A DNA stretch of 64,000 bases from Nocardioides sp. AX2bis (GTDB taxonomy: Bacteria; Actinomycetota; Actinomycetes; Propionibacteriales; Nocardioidaceae), in contig NZ_LR733215.1 in the NCBI RefSeq assembly GCF_902506435.1, positions 1,574,097 to 1,638,096 of the forward strand. Reading direction: 5' to 3'. Positions 7,943 through 16,705 of the stretch are shown piece by piece; the stretch's first letter is position 1, and each line of letters starts with the position of its first letter. The notes beneath the pieces are model-generated. The model ran no database searches. It saw only the letters and a program-made list of their open reading frames with translations, and was not told the origin of the DNA. A program made the translations under genes and the position numbers.

Positions 7943-9169
7943 TCAGCCCGCCTGCCGCCCCAGCACGAGGGCGAGCTGCAGGGTGAGGGCGTCCCGGGGG
8001 TCGTGCGGGTCCAGGCCGGCCACCTCGGCCACCTGTCGCAACCGGTAGCGCACGGTGTTGGGGTGGACGAAGAGCCCGCGCGCGGTCGCCTCCGTGGAGC
8101 CGGCGTGGGCGAACCAGGCGGCGAGCGTGGACACCAGGATGTCGCGCTCGGCTGCGAGCGGGCGGTAGACGTCCTCGACCAGGTGCCGGCGGGCGTGGCC
8201 GTCGCCGGCCATCACCCGCTCCGGCAGCAGGTCCACGCTGGGCACCGGGCGGGGCGCCTGGGGCCACCCGGTCGCGGCCCGGTAGCCGGACAGGGCTGCC
8301 CGCGCCGACAGGTGGGCCCGGGTCAGGTCGGTGACGACGGGGCCGACCACGACGGGCCCCGGGCCGAAGGTCGGCGCCACCGCGGCCGCAGCGGTGCGGG
8401 CCTCGCGGACACCGCCGAGCAGCACGACGAGGCGCTCGCCCTGGACCGCGCACAGCGCGTCGAGGCCGGCCGCACGGGCGCACCGGCGCACCTCCTCGAA
8501 GAGCCCGGTCTCGGCGGCCGGGTCACCGACGCCGGCCGCGACGTCGCCGAGGACCACGGCGACCTCGCCCCGGGCCTCCCAGCCGACCGCGCTGGCCCGG
8601 GACAGCACGGTCTCGTCGGCCTCGGCGCGGAGCACGGCGTCGACGACCAGGGCCTCGAGCCGGGCGTCCCAGGCCCCGCGCGCCTCGGCGGCGCGGGCGT
8701 AGACCTCGGCGGTGGCGAAGGCGACCTCGCGGGCGTAGCGCGAGACCGCCACCTGCAGGTCGGGTGCGTCGGCGGGGTCGACCATGGCGTCGACGTTGCT
8801 CTCGACGACCTCGATGGTGAGCCGGACCAGGTCGACGGTCTGGGCCAGCGTGATGATGCCGGCCAGGGTCCGCGGTGCGGCCCCGAAGACCGACGCGGCC
8901 AGCGCCGGACCGTGCCCGCCGTGGTCCGGCGCGCCGGAGGTGGCCTCGCCCCGCCGCAACCAGTCGGCGAACCCGCGCACACCGGCCTGGAGGATCAGGC
9001 CGACCCAGGACCGGTTCTCGGCGTCGAGGTCGGAGAACCAGGCGTGCTCGGCCTCCATCCGGGTGACCGCGGCGCTGCTCAGGGAGCCGGTGGACCGCGA
9101 CACCGCGCTCGCGCAGCGCTCGCGCCACTCGGTACGCCGCGCGGTGGCGGGCCCCTGCGGTGCTGGCAC
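7943..9169 (-). CDS. fasR: PucR-type transcriptional regulator of fatty-acid synthesis
   Basis: A 408-residue regulator ending in a helix-turn-helix of the PucR class (STEATARGLFVHPNTVRYRLRQVAEVAGLDP, broken here at residues 360-392). The long N-terminal part is helical with an RALGYR-like diguanylate-cyclase-related middle region and no catalytic signature. Its place directly upstream of fabD matches FasR of Streptomyces and Rv2242 of Mycobacterium, which activate the fab operon in response to acyl-CoA. The GTG start is likely but not certain. The gap to fabD holds an inverted repeat that it may bind. Confidence 0.9.
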   Translation of the reverse strand: MPAPQGPATARRTEWRERCASAVSRSTGSLSSAAVTRMEAEHAWFSDLDAENRSWVGLILQAGVRGFADWLRRGEATSGAPDHGGHGPALAASVFGAAPRTLAGIITLAQTVDLVRLTIEVVESNVDAMVDPADAPDLQVAVSRYAREVAFATAEVYARAAEARGAWDARLEALVVDAVLRAEADETVLSRASAVGWEARGEVAVVLGDVAAGVGDPAAETGLFEEVRRCARAAGLDALCAVQGERLVVLLGGVREARTAAAAVAPTFGPGPVVVGPVVTDLTRAHLSARAALSGYRAATGWPQAPRPVPSVDLLPERVMAGDGHARRHLVEDVYRPLAAERDILVSTLAAWFAHAGSTEATARGLFVHPNTVRYRLRQVAEVAGLDPHDPRDALTLQLALVLGRQAG

Positions 9170-9328
9170 CCCGCGACCCTAGCCCTCCGGGGCGGCCGGG
9201 GAGCTGTCGACCCGGATCCGGCACACTGGACCGTCGGCCACCGCCGGCAGGAGAGAATCGGCGAACTGCAGGATCCCGCAGGGCCGGCGTGGTTGAATCC
9301 GAGACCAGTCCCCTCCCAGGAGGCCCCG

Positions 9329-10288
9329 GTGCCCCAGACCCAGCACGCCTCGCGCCACGAGGTGCAGTTCGTGACGGTGCACGGTCACCGGCGCGCGTAC
9401 GTGAAGGTCGGCTCGGGACCCGTGCTGCTGCTGCTGCACGGCCTCGGCTGCGACCACACCACCTGGGAGCCGGTGATCGACCGGCTGGCCGAGCGCTACA
9501 CGGTGCTGGCCCCCGACCTGCTGGGCCACGGGCAGTCGGCCAAGCCCCGGGCGGACTACAGCCTCGGCGGCTACGCCAACGGCATGCGCGACCTGCTCAC
9601 CGTCCTCGGCATCGACAAGGTGACCGTGGTCGGGCACAGCTTCGGCGGCGGCGTGGCGATGCAGTTCTCCTACCAGTTCCCCGAGCGCACCGAGCGGCTG
9701 CTGCTGGTCTCCTCCGGCGGCCTGGGCCCCGAGGTCAGCCCGGTGATCCGGGCCATCACCACGCCGGGCTACCACCACGCGATGGGCGTGCTGACCATGC
9801 CGGGCGTACGGCACGTCGGCAAGGCCGGGCTGCACCTGCTGAGGGCGACCGGCTCGCGGCACACCCGCGACCTGGCGGAGGTGGCGGCGATCTACGAGAC
9901 CTTCACCGACCCGAACGCCCGGCACGCGATCCGGCACGTCGTGCGTGCCGTGGTCGACTGGCGCGGGCAGATCGTCACGATGGCCGACCGGGCCTACCTG
10001 ACCGACGCGATGCCGATGGCGGTGGTCTGGGGCCGCGACGACCACGTCATCCCCGTGCTCCACGCCGCCAACGTCGCCGCCCTGGCTCCCAAGGCGCGCG
10101 TCGAGGTCTTCGAGGACGCCGGGCACTTCCCGCACAAGGACCATCCCGAGCGGTTCGCCCGCTCGGTCGACGAGTTCGTCCGCGGCACCCGGCCCGCCAC
10201 CTACTCGCGGGCCAAGTGGCGCGCCCTGCTGCGCGGCGGCCTGGACGCCGCGCCGCCGCCGACGCTGACCAGCGTCGAGACCGCCTGA
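9329..10288 (+). CDS. alpha/beta hydrolase
   Basis: A 319-residue hydrolase with the full triad: S104 in the nucleophile elbow GHSFGGG, D237/D238 in VVWGRDDHVIP and H266 in FEDAGHFPHKDHP. The oxyanion motif is LLHGLGCDHTTW. CAGGAGG lies 6 nt before the GTG start. No signal peptide is visible, so it is cytoplasmic or peripheral. The substrate is unknown. The neighbourhood of lipid genes suggests an ester or lipid substrate, but that is inference. Confidence 0.9.
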   Translation: MPQTQHASRHEVQFVTVHGHRRAYVKVGSGPVLLLLHGLGCDHTTWEPVIDRLAERYTVLAPDLLGHGQSAKPRADYSLGGYANGMRDLLTVLGIDKVTVVGHSFGGGVAMQFSYQFPERTERLLLVSSGGLGPEVSPVIRAITTPGYHHAMGVLTMPGVRHVGKAGLHLLRATGSRHTRDLAEVAAIYETFTDPNARHAIRHVVRAVVDWRGQIVTMADRAYLTDAMPMAVVWGRDDHVIPVLHAANVAALAPKARVEVFEDAGHFPHKDHPERFARSVDEFVRGTRPATYSRAKWRALLRGGLDAAPPPTLTSVETA

Positions 10289-10334
10289 GCGACGGCCGGG
10301 CGACCGGCCACCTGCCGCAGCCTGACGTACGACG

Positions 10335-10374
10335 CACGACGGCCGGGCCCCCTCGCGGGGACCCGGCCGTCGTG
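10335..10374. terminator. bidirectional terminator
   Basis: CACGACGGCCGGG pairs with CCCGGCCGTCGTG in a perfect 13-bp outer stem, continued inward by a C-run against a G-run around a TCGC loop. It sits between the convergent hydrolase and aceE genes, so it can serve both. Confidence 0.8.
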
Positions 10375-10399
10375 GCGTGCGGCGCGTCGGCGCCACCGA

Positions 10400-13210
10400 T
10401 CAGGCGTCGCCGCCCTCCTGCTTCACGTCGGACACCGCGGTGGGGTCGTCGATGCGGTACTCGGCGAAGGCCTTCTCGACCTGGCCGCGGTCGACCTGGC
10501 CGGCGTCGGCGAGCGCCTGCAGCGTCTGCACCACGACCGACTCGGCGTCGACGTGGAAGAAGCGCCGGGCGGCCGGGCGGGTGTCGGCGAAGCCGAACCC
10601 GTCGGTGCCCAGGACGCGGTAGTCACCGGGGACCCAGCGCGCGATCTGCAGCGGCACCGCGGCCATGAAGTCGGTGACCGCGACGGTCGGCATCGAGGAG
10701 TCGCCCAGCTTGGCGGTGACCCACGGCGTACGCCCCTCGTCGCCGGGGTGCAGCAGGTTGTGCTCCTCGGTGGCGACGGCCTCGCGGGCCAGCTCGTTCC
10801 AGGAGGTCACCGACCACAGCTCGGCGGTCACGCCCCAGTCCTCGGCGAGCAGGCGCGCGGCCTTCTCGATCCACGGGTAGGCGATCCCGGAGGCCATCAG
10901 CCGCACGCTCGGCCCGTCGCCCTCGGCGGCGGAGATGCGGTGCATGCCCTTGAGCAGGCCCTCGTGGTCGAGGTCCTCGGGCTCCTTGGGCTGCGAGACC
11001 GGCTCGTTGTAGACCGTCATGTAGAAGATGACGTTCTCGCCGTCGGGGTGCTCCTCGGTGCTGCCGTACATCCGCTCGAGGCCGCTGCGCATGACGTGCG
11101 AGACCTCGTAGGCGAACGCCGGGTCGTAGTGCACGACCGCCGGGTTGGTCGCCGCGAGCAGCGGCGAGTGGCCGTCCGCGTGCTGCAGGCCCTCGCCGGT
11201 CAGCGTGGTGCGGCCGGCGGTGGCGCCGAGCAGGAACCCGCGCGACATCTGGTCGGCCATCGCCCAGATCGAGTCGCCCGTGCGCTGGAACCCGAACATC
11301 GAGTAGAAGATGTAGAACGGGATCATGTGCTCGCCGTGCGTGGTGTAGGCCGACCCGGCCGCCGTCGCCGAGGCCATCGCGCCGGCCTCCGAGATGCCCT
11401 CGTGCAGCATCTGGCCCTGCTTGGACTCCTTGTAGGAGAGCAGCAGCTTGCGGTCCACCGACTCGTAGCGCATGCCGCCGGGGTTGTAGACCTTCGCGCT
11501 CGGGAACATCGAGTCCATCCCGAAGGTGCGGTACTCGTCGGGGGCGATCGGGACGATCCGCTGACCGATCGCGGGGTCCTTCATCCAGTCCTTGAGCAGG
11601 CGCACCGAGGCCATCGTGGTGGCGACCTTGTTCTTGCCGGAGCCCTGCTTGAGCTCGGCGTACATCGCGTCACCGGGCAGGTCGAGCATCGTCGCGCGGT
11701 TGACCCGGCGCGGGACGGAGCCACCGAGGGCCTTGCGGCGCTCGAGCATGTACTGGATCTCGTCGGAGTCCTTGCCGGGGTGGAAGAACGGCGCCGCACC
11801 GGTCTCGTCGTAGGACCGCTCGAGGTCGCGGTCCGAGATCGGCAGGTAGAGCCGGTCCCGGAACTTCTTCAGGTCGTCCGGGGTCAGCTTCTTCATCTGG
11901 TGGCTGGCGTTCTTGCCCTCCAGCCCGTCGATGGTCCAGCCCTTGACCGTCTTGGCCAGGATCACCGTCGGCTGCCCGGCGTGCTTCTTGGCCGCGTCGA
12001 AGGCCGCGTAGACCTTGCGGTAGTCGTGGCCGCCGCGGGGCAGCTTCTGGATCTGGCCGTCGCTCATGTGCTCGACCATCTTGCGCAGGCGGGGGTCGAC
12101 GCCGAAGAAGTTCTCACGGACGTAGTCGCCGGTCTCGACCGAGTACGTCTGGAAGGCGCCGTCGGGCGTGCTGTTCATCCGGTTGACCAGGACGCCGTCG
12201 ACGTCGCGGGCCAGCAGCTGGTCCCACTCGCGGCCCCAGACGACCTTGATGACGTTCCAGCCGGCACCGCGGAAGGTCGACTCCAGCTCCTGGATGATCT
12301 TGCCGTTGCCGCGCACCGGGCCGTCGAGCTGCTGCAGGTTGCAGTTGATGACCCAGGTGAGGTTGTCGAGCTCCTCGCGCGCGGCCACGCCGATCGCACC
12401 CAGCGACTCGGGCTCGGCCATCTCGCCGTCACCGAGGAACGCCCAGACGTGCTGCTGGTCGGTGTCCTTGATGCCGCGGTTGTGCAGGTAGCGGTTGAAC
12501 CGGGCCTGGTAGATCGAGTTGATCCCGGTGAGACCCATCGAGACCGTGGGGAACTCCCAGAACTCCGGCATCAGGCGGGGGTGCGGGTAGGAGGGCAGCC
12601 CCTGGCCCTTGCCGTGCTGCACCTCCTGGCGGAAGCGGTAGAGCTGCTGCTCGTCGAGGCGGCCCTCGAGGAAGGCGCGCGCGTAGACCCCCGGGGAGCC
12701 GTGGCCCTGGATGTAGACCTGGTCGCCGCCGCCGGGGGCGTCCTTGCCCTGGAAGAAGTGGTTGAAGCCGACCTCGTAGAGGGAGGCGGAGGACTGGTAG
12801 GTGGCGATGTGGCCGCCGACCTCGAGGCCCTTGCGGTTGGCGCTGGAGACCATGACGGCGGCGTTCCAGCGGATGAACGCGCGGATCCGGCGCTCGGCCT
12901 CCTCGTCACCGGGGAACCACGGCTCCCGCTCCGGCGGGATCGAGTTGATGTAGTCGGTGCTGCGCAGCGCCGGCACGCCGACCTGCGTCTCGCGGGCGCG
13001 CTCGAGGAGGCGCAGCATCACGTAACGGGCACGGTCGCGGCCGCGCTCGTCCAGCATGGAGTCGAAGGAGTCGATCCAGTCCTGGGTCTCCTCCGGGTCG
13101 ATGTCGGGGAGCTGGGTGGGCAGGCCCTCGTGGATCACCGAGACCCGCTCGGGGCGCGTGGTCGCCCCCGGTGCCGTGTCGGTGTCAGGGGTCGTCTTCT
13201 GCTCGGTCAC
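10400..13210 (-). CDS. aceE: pyruvate dehydrogenase E1 component, homodimeric type
   Basis: A 936-residue thiamine-diphosphate enzyme that decarboxylates pyruvate and passes the acetyl group to lipoyl E2. It is of the single-chain AceE type. The ThDP motif is [10 protein letters not shown] followed by the [20 protein letters not shown] region. Also visible are the ExxWxxP-like [27 protein letters not shown], and a C-terminal transketolase-like half. The start is GTG ([10 protein letters not shown]) after a short acidic leader. The E2/E3 genes are not adjacent, as is usual in actinobacteria. Confidence 0.97.
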   Translation of the reverse strand: MTEQKTTPDTDTAPGATTRPERVSVIHEGLPTQLPDIDPEETQDWIDSFDSMLDERGRDRARYVMLRLLERARETQVGVPALRSTDYINSIPPEREPWFPGDEEAERRIRAFIRWNAAVMVSSANRKGLEVGGHIATYQSSASLYEVGFNHFFQGKDAPGGGDQVYIQGHGSPGVYARAFLEGRLDEQQLYRFRQEVQHGKGQGLPSYPHPRLMPEFWEFPTVSMGLTGINSIYQARFNRYLHNRGIKDTDQQHVWAFLGDGEMAEPESLGAIGVAAREELDNLTWVINCNLQQLDGPVRGNGKIIQELESTFRGAGWNVIKVVWGREWDQLLARDVDGVLVNRMNSTPDGAFQTYSVETGDYVRENFFGVDPRLRKMVEHMSDGQIQKLPRGGHDYRKVYAAFDAAKKHAGQPTVILAKTVKGWTIDGLEGKNASHQMKKLTPDDLKKFRDRLYLPISDRDLERSYDETGAAPFFHPGKDSDEIQYMLERRKALGGSVPRRVNRATMLDLPGDAMYAELKQGSGKNKVATTMASVRLLKDWMKDPAIGQRIVPIAPDEYRTFGMDSMFPSAKVYNPGGMRYESVDRKLLLSYKESKQGQMLHEGISEAGAMASATAAGSAYTTHGEHMIPFYIFYSMFGFQRTGDSIWAMADQMSRGFLLGATAGRTTLTGEGLQHADGHSPLLAATNPAVVHYDPAFAYEVSHVMRSGLERMYGSTEEHPDGENVIFYMTVYNEPVSQPKEPEDLDHEGLLKGMHRISAAEGDGPSVRLMASGIAYPWIEKAARLLAEDWGVTAELWSVTSWNELAREAVATEEHNLLHPGDEGRTPWVTAKLGDSSMPTVAVTDFMAAVPLQIARWVPGDYRVLGTDGFGFADTRPAARRFFHVDAESVVVQTLQALADAGQVDRGQVEKAFAEYRIDDPTAVSDVKQEGGDA

Positions 13211-13450
13211 GCTCCCATCGTCGCACGCGCGCGGGGTGCACGGAATCTACCCGCGAGTACGCCGGCAGCGCCCGCGCGGCGCACGTCACGGCAGGTCAGC
13301 GGCGCGCGGGGTTGCGCGGCCGGGCCAACTCCGCTGGACTGTCCATCGGACCGGGCCGAGACCCGCGTCCTCGACGACACCGGACGCGCGCTGCAGCCGC
13401 GACCATCACGCACCACACGTAGGACGGCACCACGCCGACAGGAGGCACCA

Positions 13451-13891
13451 GTGAGCTCGACCGCGGGTGGCGGGTCCACCCAGACAGGCCCCACGACCGG
13501 ACCCGCCGAGAGGCTGGGTCTGAAGTCCGGGATGGTGGTCCAGGAGCTGGGCTGGGACGACGACGTCGACGAGGAGCTGCGCGCCTCGATCGAGGACACG
13601 CTGGACGCCGACATGGTCGACGGCGAGTACGGCAACGTGGTCGACACCGTGCTGCTCTGGTGGCGCGACGACGACGGGGACCTCGTCGACGGGCTCGTCG
13701 ACTCCCTCACCGACCTGGTCGGCGGCGGCGTGATCTGGCTGCTCACCCCGAAGGTGGGCCGCCCCCGGTCGGTGGACGCCGCCGACGTCGCCGAGGCAGC
13801 CCCGATCGCCGGCCTCGCCCAGACCACCTCGGTCACCGTGAGCCGCGACTGGGCCGCGACGCGGCTCGTCGCGCCCAAGCCCCCGGCCTGA
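13451..13891 (+). CDS. DUF3052 family protein
   Basis: A 146-residue protein from a GTG with CAGGAGG upstream. It has a short Ser/Gly/Thr-rich leader, then ERLGLKSGMVVQELGWDDDVDEEL and LTPKVGRPRSVDAADVAEAAP, which mark DUF3052. The family is actinobacterial and of unknown function. Divergent placement next to aceE matches Rv2239c in M. tuberculosis. The 240-bp gap to aceE should hold both promoters. Confidence 0.9.
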   Translation: MSSTAGGGSTQTGPTTGPAERLGLKSGMVVQELGWDDDVDEELRASIEDTLDADMVDGEYGNVVDTVLLWWRDDDGDLVDGLVDSLTDLVGGGVIWLLTPKVGRPRSVDAADVAEAAPIAGLAQTTSVTVSRDWAATRLVAPKPPA

Positions 13892-14000
13892 GGGACTCGG
13901 CCCACACGCCACCGGCCCCGCGCGGGGGGACGCGGACGTCGTCCGGGACGTGGCAGGCTCTGCTGCTGCTCCCTCCTTCCGACGACGTCAAGGACCGCCC

Positions 14001-15641
14001 GTGCTCCAGAACCTCGCCCTCCGTGCCGGCAACGCGGCCGTCAGCCTCAAGGTGCTTGCCGGCGCCGGCGTCATCAAGCCGTACTCGCCGGTGGTGCTCG
14101 CCCGGCTGCTCACGACCCTGAAGGGGTGGGGGACCGGCCCGGCCGGTGGCTTCGCCACCCTGGCCCTGCGCGAGCCGGACAGCGTCGGTCTCGTCGACGA
14201 GCTCGGCTGCCTGACCTTCGACGAGATCCACCGCCGCTCCAACGCGCTGGCCCGCGCCCTGCGCGCCCGTGGCGTGGGGGAGGGCGACTCCGTCGCGCTG
14301 ATGTGTCGCAACCACCGCGGCTTCGTCGACGCCACCGTGGGGGTGGCCAAGCTCGGCGCCGACATCCTCTACCTCAACACCGCCTTCGCCGGCCCGCAGC
14401 TGGTCGAGGTGCTCGAGCGGGAGAGCCCGGTCGTGGTCATCCACGACGAGGAGTTCACCGAGCTCCTGGCCGAGGCGCACGTGGAGAAGCGGGTGGTGGC
14501 CTGGGTCGACGGCGACCCCGACGACCTCGGCGGCGCCGACGTGCTGGAGCGCCTCATCACCGGCGAGGACGACCACGACCTCGAGCCGCCCCAGCGGCAC
14601 GGGCGCATCGTGATCCTGACCTCCGGCACCACCGGCACGCCCAAGGGAGCCCCGCGCAACGAGGCCGGCGTCGACGCCGCCGTCTCGCTGCTAAGCCGGA
14701 TGCCGCTGCGCCGGGGCTGGCGCACCCACATCGCCGCCCCGCTGTTCCACACCTGGGGCTTCGCCCACTTCGCCCTGGCCATGCTGCTCGGCTCCACCGT
14801 CGTGCTGCGCCGCTCCTTCGACCCCGAGCAGTGCCTGCGCACCACCGAGGAGGAGCGCTGCGACTCCCTCGTGGTCATCCCGGTGATGATCCAGCGGATG
14901 CTCGGCCTCGATCAGCAGGTCCGCGCCCGCTACGACCTGGCTCGCGTCAAGGTCGTGGCCGCGTCCGGCTCGGCGCTGCCCGGCGACCTGGCCACCACGT
15001 GGATGGACGAGTTCGGCGACAACCTCTACAACATCTACGGCTCCACCGAGGTGGCCTGGGCCTCCATCGCCACGCCCGAGGACCTTCGCGAGGCACCGTC
15101 GTCGGCCGGTCGCCCGCCGCACGCCACCGTGGTCAAGATCCTCGACCAGGACGACCAGGAGGTGCCGCACGGGGAGTCCGGGCGGATCTTCGTCGGCAAC
15201 GGTCTGCTCTTCGAGGGCTACACCGGCGGCGGGCACAAGGACGTCGTCGACGGGTTGATGTCCAGCGGCGACGTCGGACGCTTCGGCGACGACGGCCGGC
15301 TCTACGTCGAGGGCCGGGACGACGAGATGATCGTCTCGGGCGGCGAGAACGTCTTCCCGCAGGAGGTCGAGGGCTGCCTGACCGACCACGCCGACGTGAC
15401 GGAGGCCGCCGCGATCGGGGTCGACGACGAGGACTTCGGCAAGCGGCTCAAGGCGTACGTCGCGCTGCGCGACGGGGCGACGACCACCGAGGACGACCTC
15501 AAGGCGTGGGTGAAGAAGAACCTGGCGCGCTACAAGGTGCCGCGCGAGATCGTCGTGATCGACGAGCTGCCGCGCAACGCGACCGGCAAGATCCTCAAGA
15601 AGGACCTCGCCGGGATCGGCGAGGAGGACGGGGACACGTGA
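14001..15641 (+). CDS. acyl-CoA synthetase (FadD-like, AMP-forming)
   Basis: A 546-residue adenylate-forming ligase. Motifs in order: the P-loop LTSGTTGTPKGAPR, NIYGSTEVAWA, LMSSGDVGRFGDDGRLYVEGRD (broken here), SGGENVFPQEVE and the catalytic lysine region RNATGKILKKDL. It activates a carboxylic acid as an acyl-adenylate and then the CoA thioester. The GTG start follows AAGGA by 6 nt. The next gene, ahpE, overlaps it by 4 bp. The substrate is probably a medium or long fatty acid; this is inference from the family. Confidence 0.9.
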   Translation: MLQNLALRAGNAAVSLKVLAGAGVIKPYSPVVLARLLTTLKGWGTGPAGGFATLALREPDSVGLVDELGCLTFDEIHRRSNALARALRARGVGEGDSVALMCRNHRGFVDATVGVAKLGADILYLNTAFAGPQLVEVLERESPVVVIHDEEFTELLAEAHVEKRVVAWVDGDPDDLGGADVLERLITGEDDHDLEPPQRHGRIVILTSGTTGTPKGAPRNEAGVDAAVSLLSRMPLRRGWRTHIAAPLFHTWGFAHFALAMLLGSTVVLRRSFDPEQCLRTTEEERCDSLVVIPVMIQRMLGLDQQVRARYDLARVKVVAASGSALPGDLATTWMDEFGDNLYNIYGSTEVAWASIATPEDLREAPSSAGRPPHATVVKILDQDDQEVPHGESGRIFVGNGLLFEGYTGGGHKDVVDGLMSSGDVGRFGDDGRLYVEGRDDEMIVSGGENVFPQEVEGCLTDHADVTEAAAIGVDDEDFGKRLKAYVALRDGATTTEDDLKAWVKKNLARYKVPREIVVIDELPRNATGKILKKDLAGIGEEDGDT

Positions 15642-16108
15642 GCGAGCAGGGTCTGCGCATCGGCGGACCGGCCCCCGACTTCACCCTGCGCGACCAGTTC
15701 GGGCAGGACGTGACCCTGTCGTCGTACCGGGGTCACAAGTCGGTGGCGATCCTGTTCTACCCGTACGCCTTCTCGGGCGTCTGCACCGGGGAGCTGACCG
15801 CGGTGCGCGACCGGCTGGCGGAGTTCGTCACCTTCGACTCCGAGGTGCTCGCGATCTCCTGCGACCCGCTCTACGCCCTGCGGGCCTTCGCCGACACCGA
15901 CGGGCTCAACTTCCCGCTCCTGTCGGACTTCTGGCCGCACGGCGAGGTCGCCCGCGCCTACGACGTCCTGGACGAGGCGCGGGGGGCGCCCCGGCGCTCC
16001 TCCTACGTCATCGACCGCGCGGGGACGGTGCGCTGGTCGGTGCACAACGCGATGCCCGAGGGCCGCGACCTCGACGAGCACCTGCGCCAGCTGCACGCGC
16101 TGGACTAG
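15638..16108 (+). CDS. ahpE: AhpE-type one-cysteine peroxiredoxin
   Basis: A 156-residue peroxiredoxin reducing hydroperoxides. The peroxidatic cysteine is C49 in YPYAFSGVCTGEL; the family's PxxxTxxC motif has serine (S46) instead of threonine, a tolerated change. No second catalytic cysteine sits at the 2-Cys position, though C80 follows in LAISCDPLYAL, which resembles AhpE. GTGA overlap couples it to the acyl-CoA ligase. In mycobacteria ahpE lies in the same aceE neighbourhood. Confidence 0.93.
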   Translation: MSEQGLRIGGPAPDFTLRDQFGQDVTLSSYRGHKSVAILFYPYAFSGVCTGELTAVRDRLAEFVTFDSEVLAISCDPLYALRAFADTDGLNFPLLSDFWPHGEVARAYDVLDEARGAPRRSSYVIDRAGTVRWSVHNAMPEGRDLDEHLRQLHALD

Positions 16109-16155
16109 GCCGGGACTACCGCGCCCTGGCCACCCGACCTACGCTCGTCCCTGAT

Positions 16156-16187
16156 GGACCGCTGGCGACCCGAGACGCCGGCGGTCC
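16156..16187 (+). terminator. terminator after ahpE
   Basis: GGACCGCTGGCG pairs with CGCCGGCGGTCC (12 bp, one T.G pair) around an 8-nt loop, followed by GTCTCTGTCTTCC. It lies 48 bp after the ahpE stop and before the tRNA gene. Confidence 0.75.
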
Positions 16188-16272
16188 GTCTCTGTCTTCC
16201 CGCCCGCGTGCTCCCGCCCGGCAGGGGTTAGTCTGTCGGCGCCCGTCGGCCGCCACGCGCAGGCCCGGGCCG

Positions 16273-16344
16273 GGGCGTATAGCTCAGCGGTAGAGCGCTT
16301 CCCTTACAAGGAAGATGTCGGGGGTTCGATCCCCTCTGCGCCCA
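16273..16344 (+). tRNA. tRNA-Val (anticodon TAC)
   Basis: The 72-nt cloverleaf is complete. The acceptor GGGCGTA pairs with TGCGCCC (one G.T), the D arm is AGCTCAGCGGTAGAGC, the anticodon stem CTTCC/GGAAG encloses CTTACAA with anticodon TAC, and the T arm is GGGGGTTCGATCCCC. CCA is not encoded; the discriminator base is A. Confidence 0.97.
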
Positions 16345-16406
16345 CGTCGGAAATTAGTTCCGTCCCAGACCAATCCGGTCCGCCGTCGGTGTCGAAGGCC
16401 GCGTGA

Positions 16407-16421
16407 TGCGAGTCACTCGCA
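16407..16421. promoter_or_regulatory. 15-bp palindrome before the DUF4331 operon
   Basis: TGCGAGT-C-ACTCGCA is perfectly symmetric and ends 29 bp before the ATG of the first gene of the operon. It is a candidate operator; no cognate regulator is apparent. Confidence 0.4.
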
Positions 16422-16450
16422 GCCACCCTCCTCCAGGACGGACACCCAGC

Positions 16451-16705
16451 ATGAGCGACACCAGCAGAAGGAAGTTCCTCGCCGCCACCGGCGTCACCGC
16501 AGCCGTCGGGGGCGCCGCTCTCGTCGGCACCGCGTCGGCCGCCTCGGCCAAGCCCAGCGCGCGCGCCGCGCGCGAGCGCGTGCTCGTGCTCGTGGACGAC
16601 CCCAAGAGCGACGTCGTCACGCTCCTCGTGGGCGAGGACGAGGTCGTCGTGCGCGACCGCGACCTCGTGACCCGCATCCTCAACGCCGCAGGAGGCACCC
16701 GATGA
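16451..16705 (+). CDS. small Tat-exported protein
   Basis: An 84-residue protein with a twin-arginine signal: SRRKFLAATG at residues 5-14, a hydrophobic stretch rich in Ala/Gly/Val, and an Ala-rich cleavage region (TASAASAKP). The mature part is only about 50 residues (VLVLVDDPKSDVVTLLVGEDEVVVRDRDLVTRIL, broken here). The ATG was preferred over an upstream in-frame ATG because it places the Tat motif at the start. The stop overlaps the DUF4331 start (ATGA). The function is unknown. The next protein has no signal of its own, which raises the possibility that this one carries it out. Confidence 0.8.
   Translation: MSDTSRRKFLAATGVTAAVGGAALVGTASAASAKPSARAARERVLVLVDDPKSDVVTLLVGEDEVVVRDRDLVTRILNAAGGTR

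Noticed and set aside
10553-13891. 1112-codon plus-strand frame opposite aceE
   Set aside because: It is a shadow of aceE; only its last 146 codons (DUF3052 from 13451) are a real gene.
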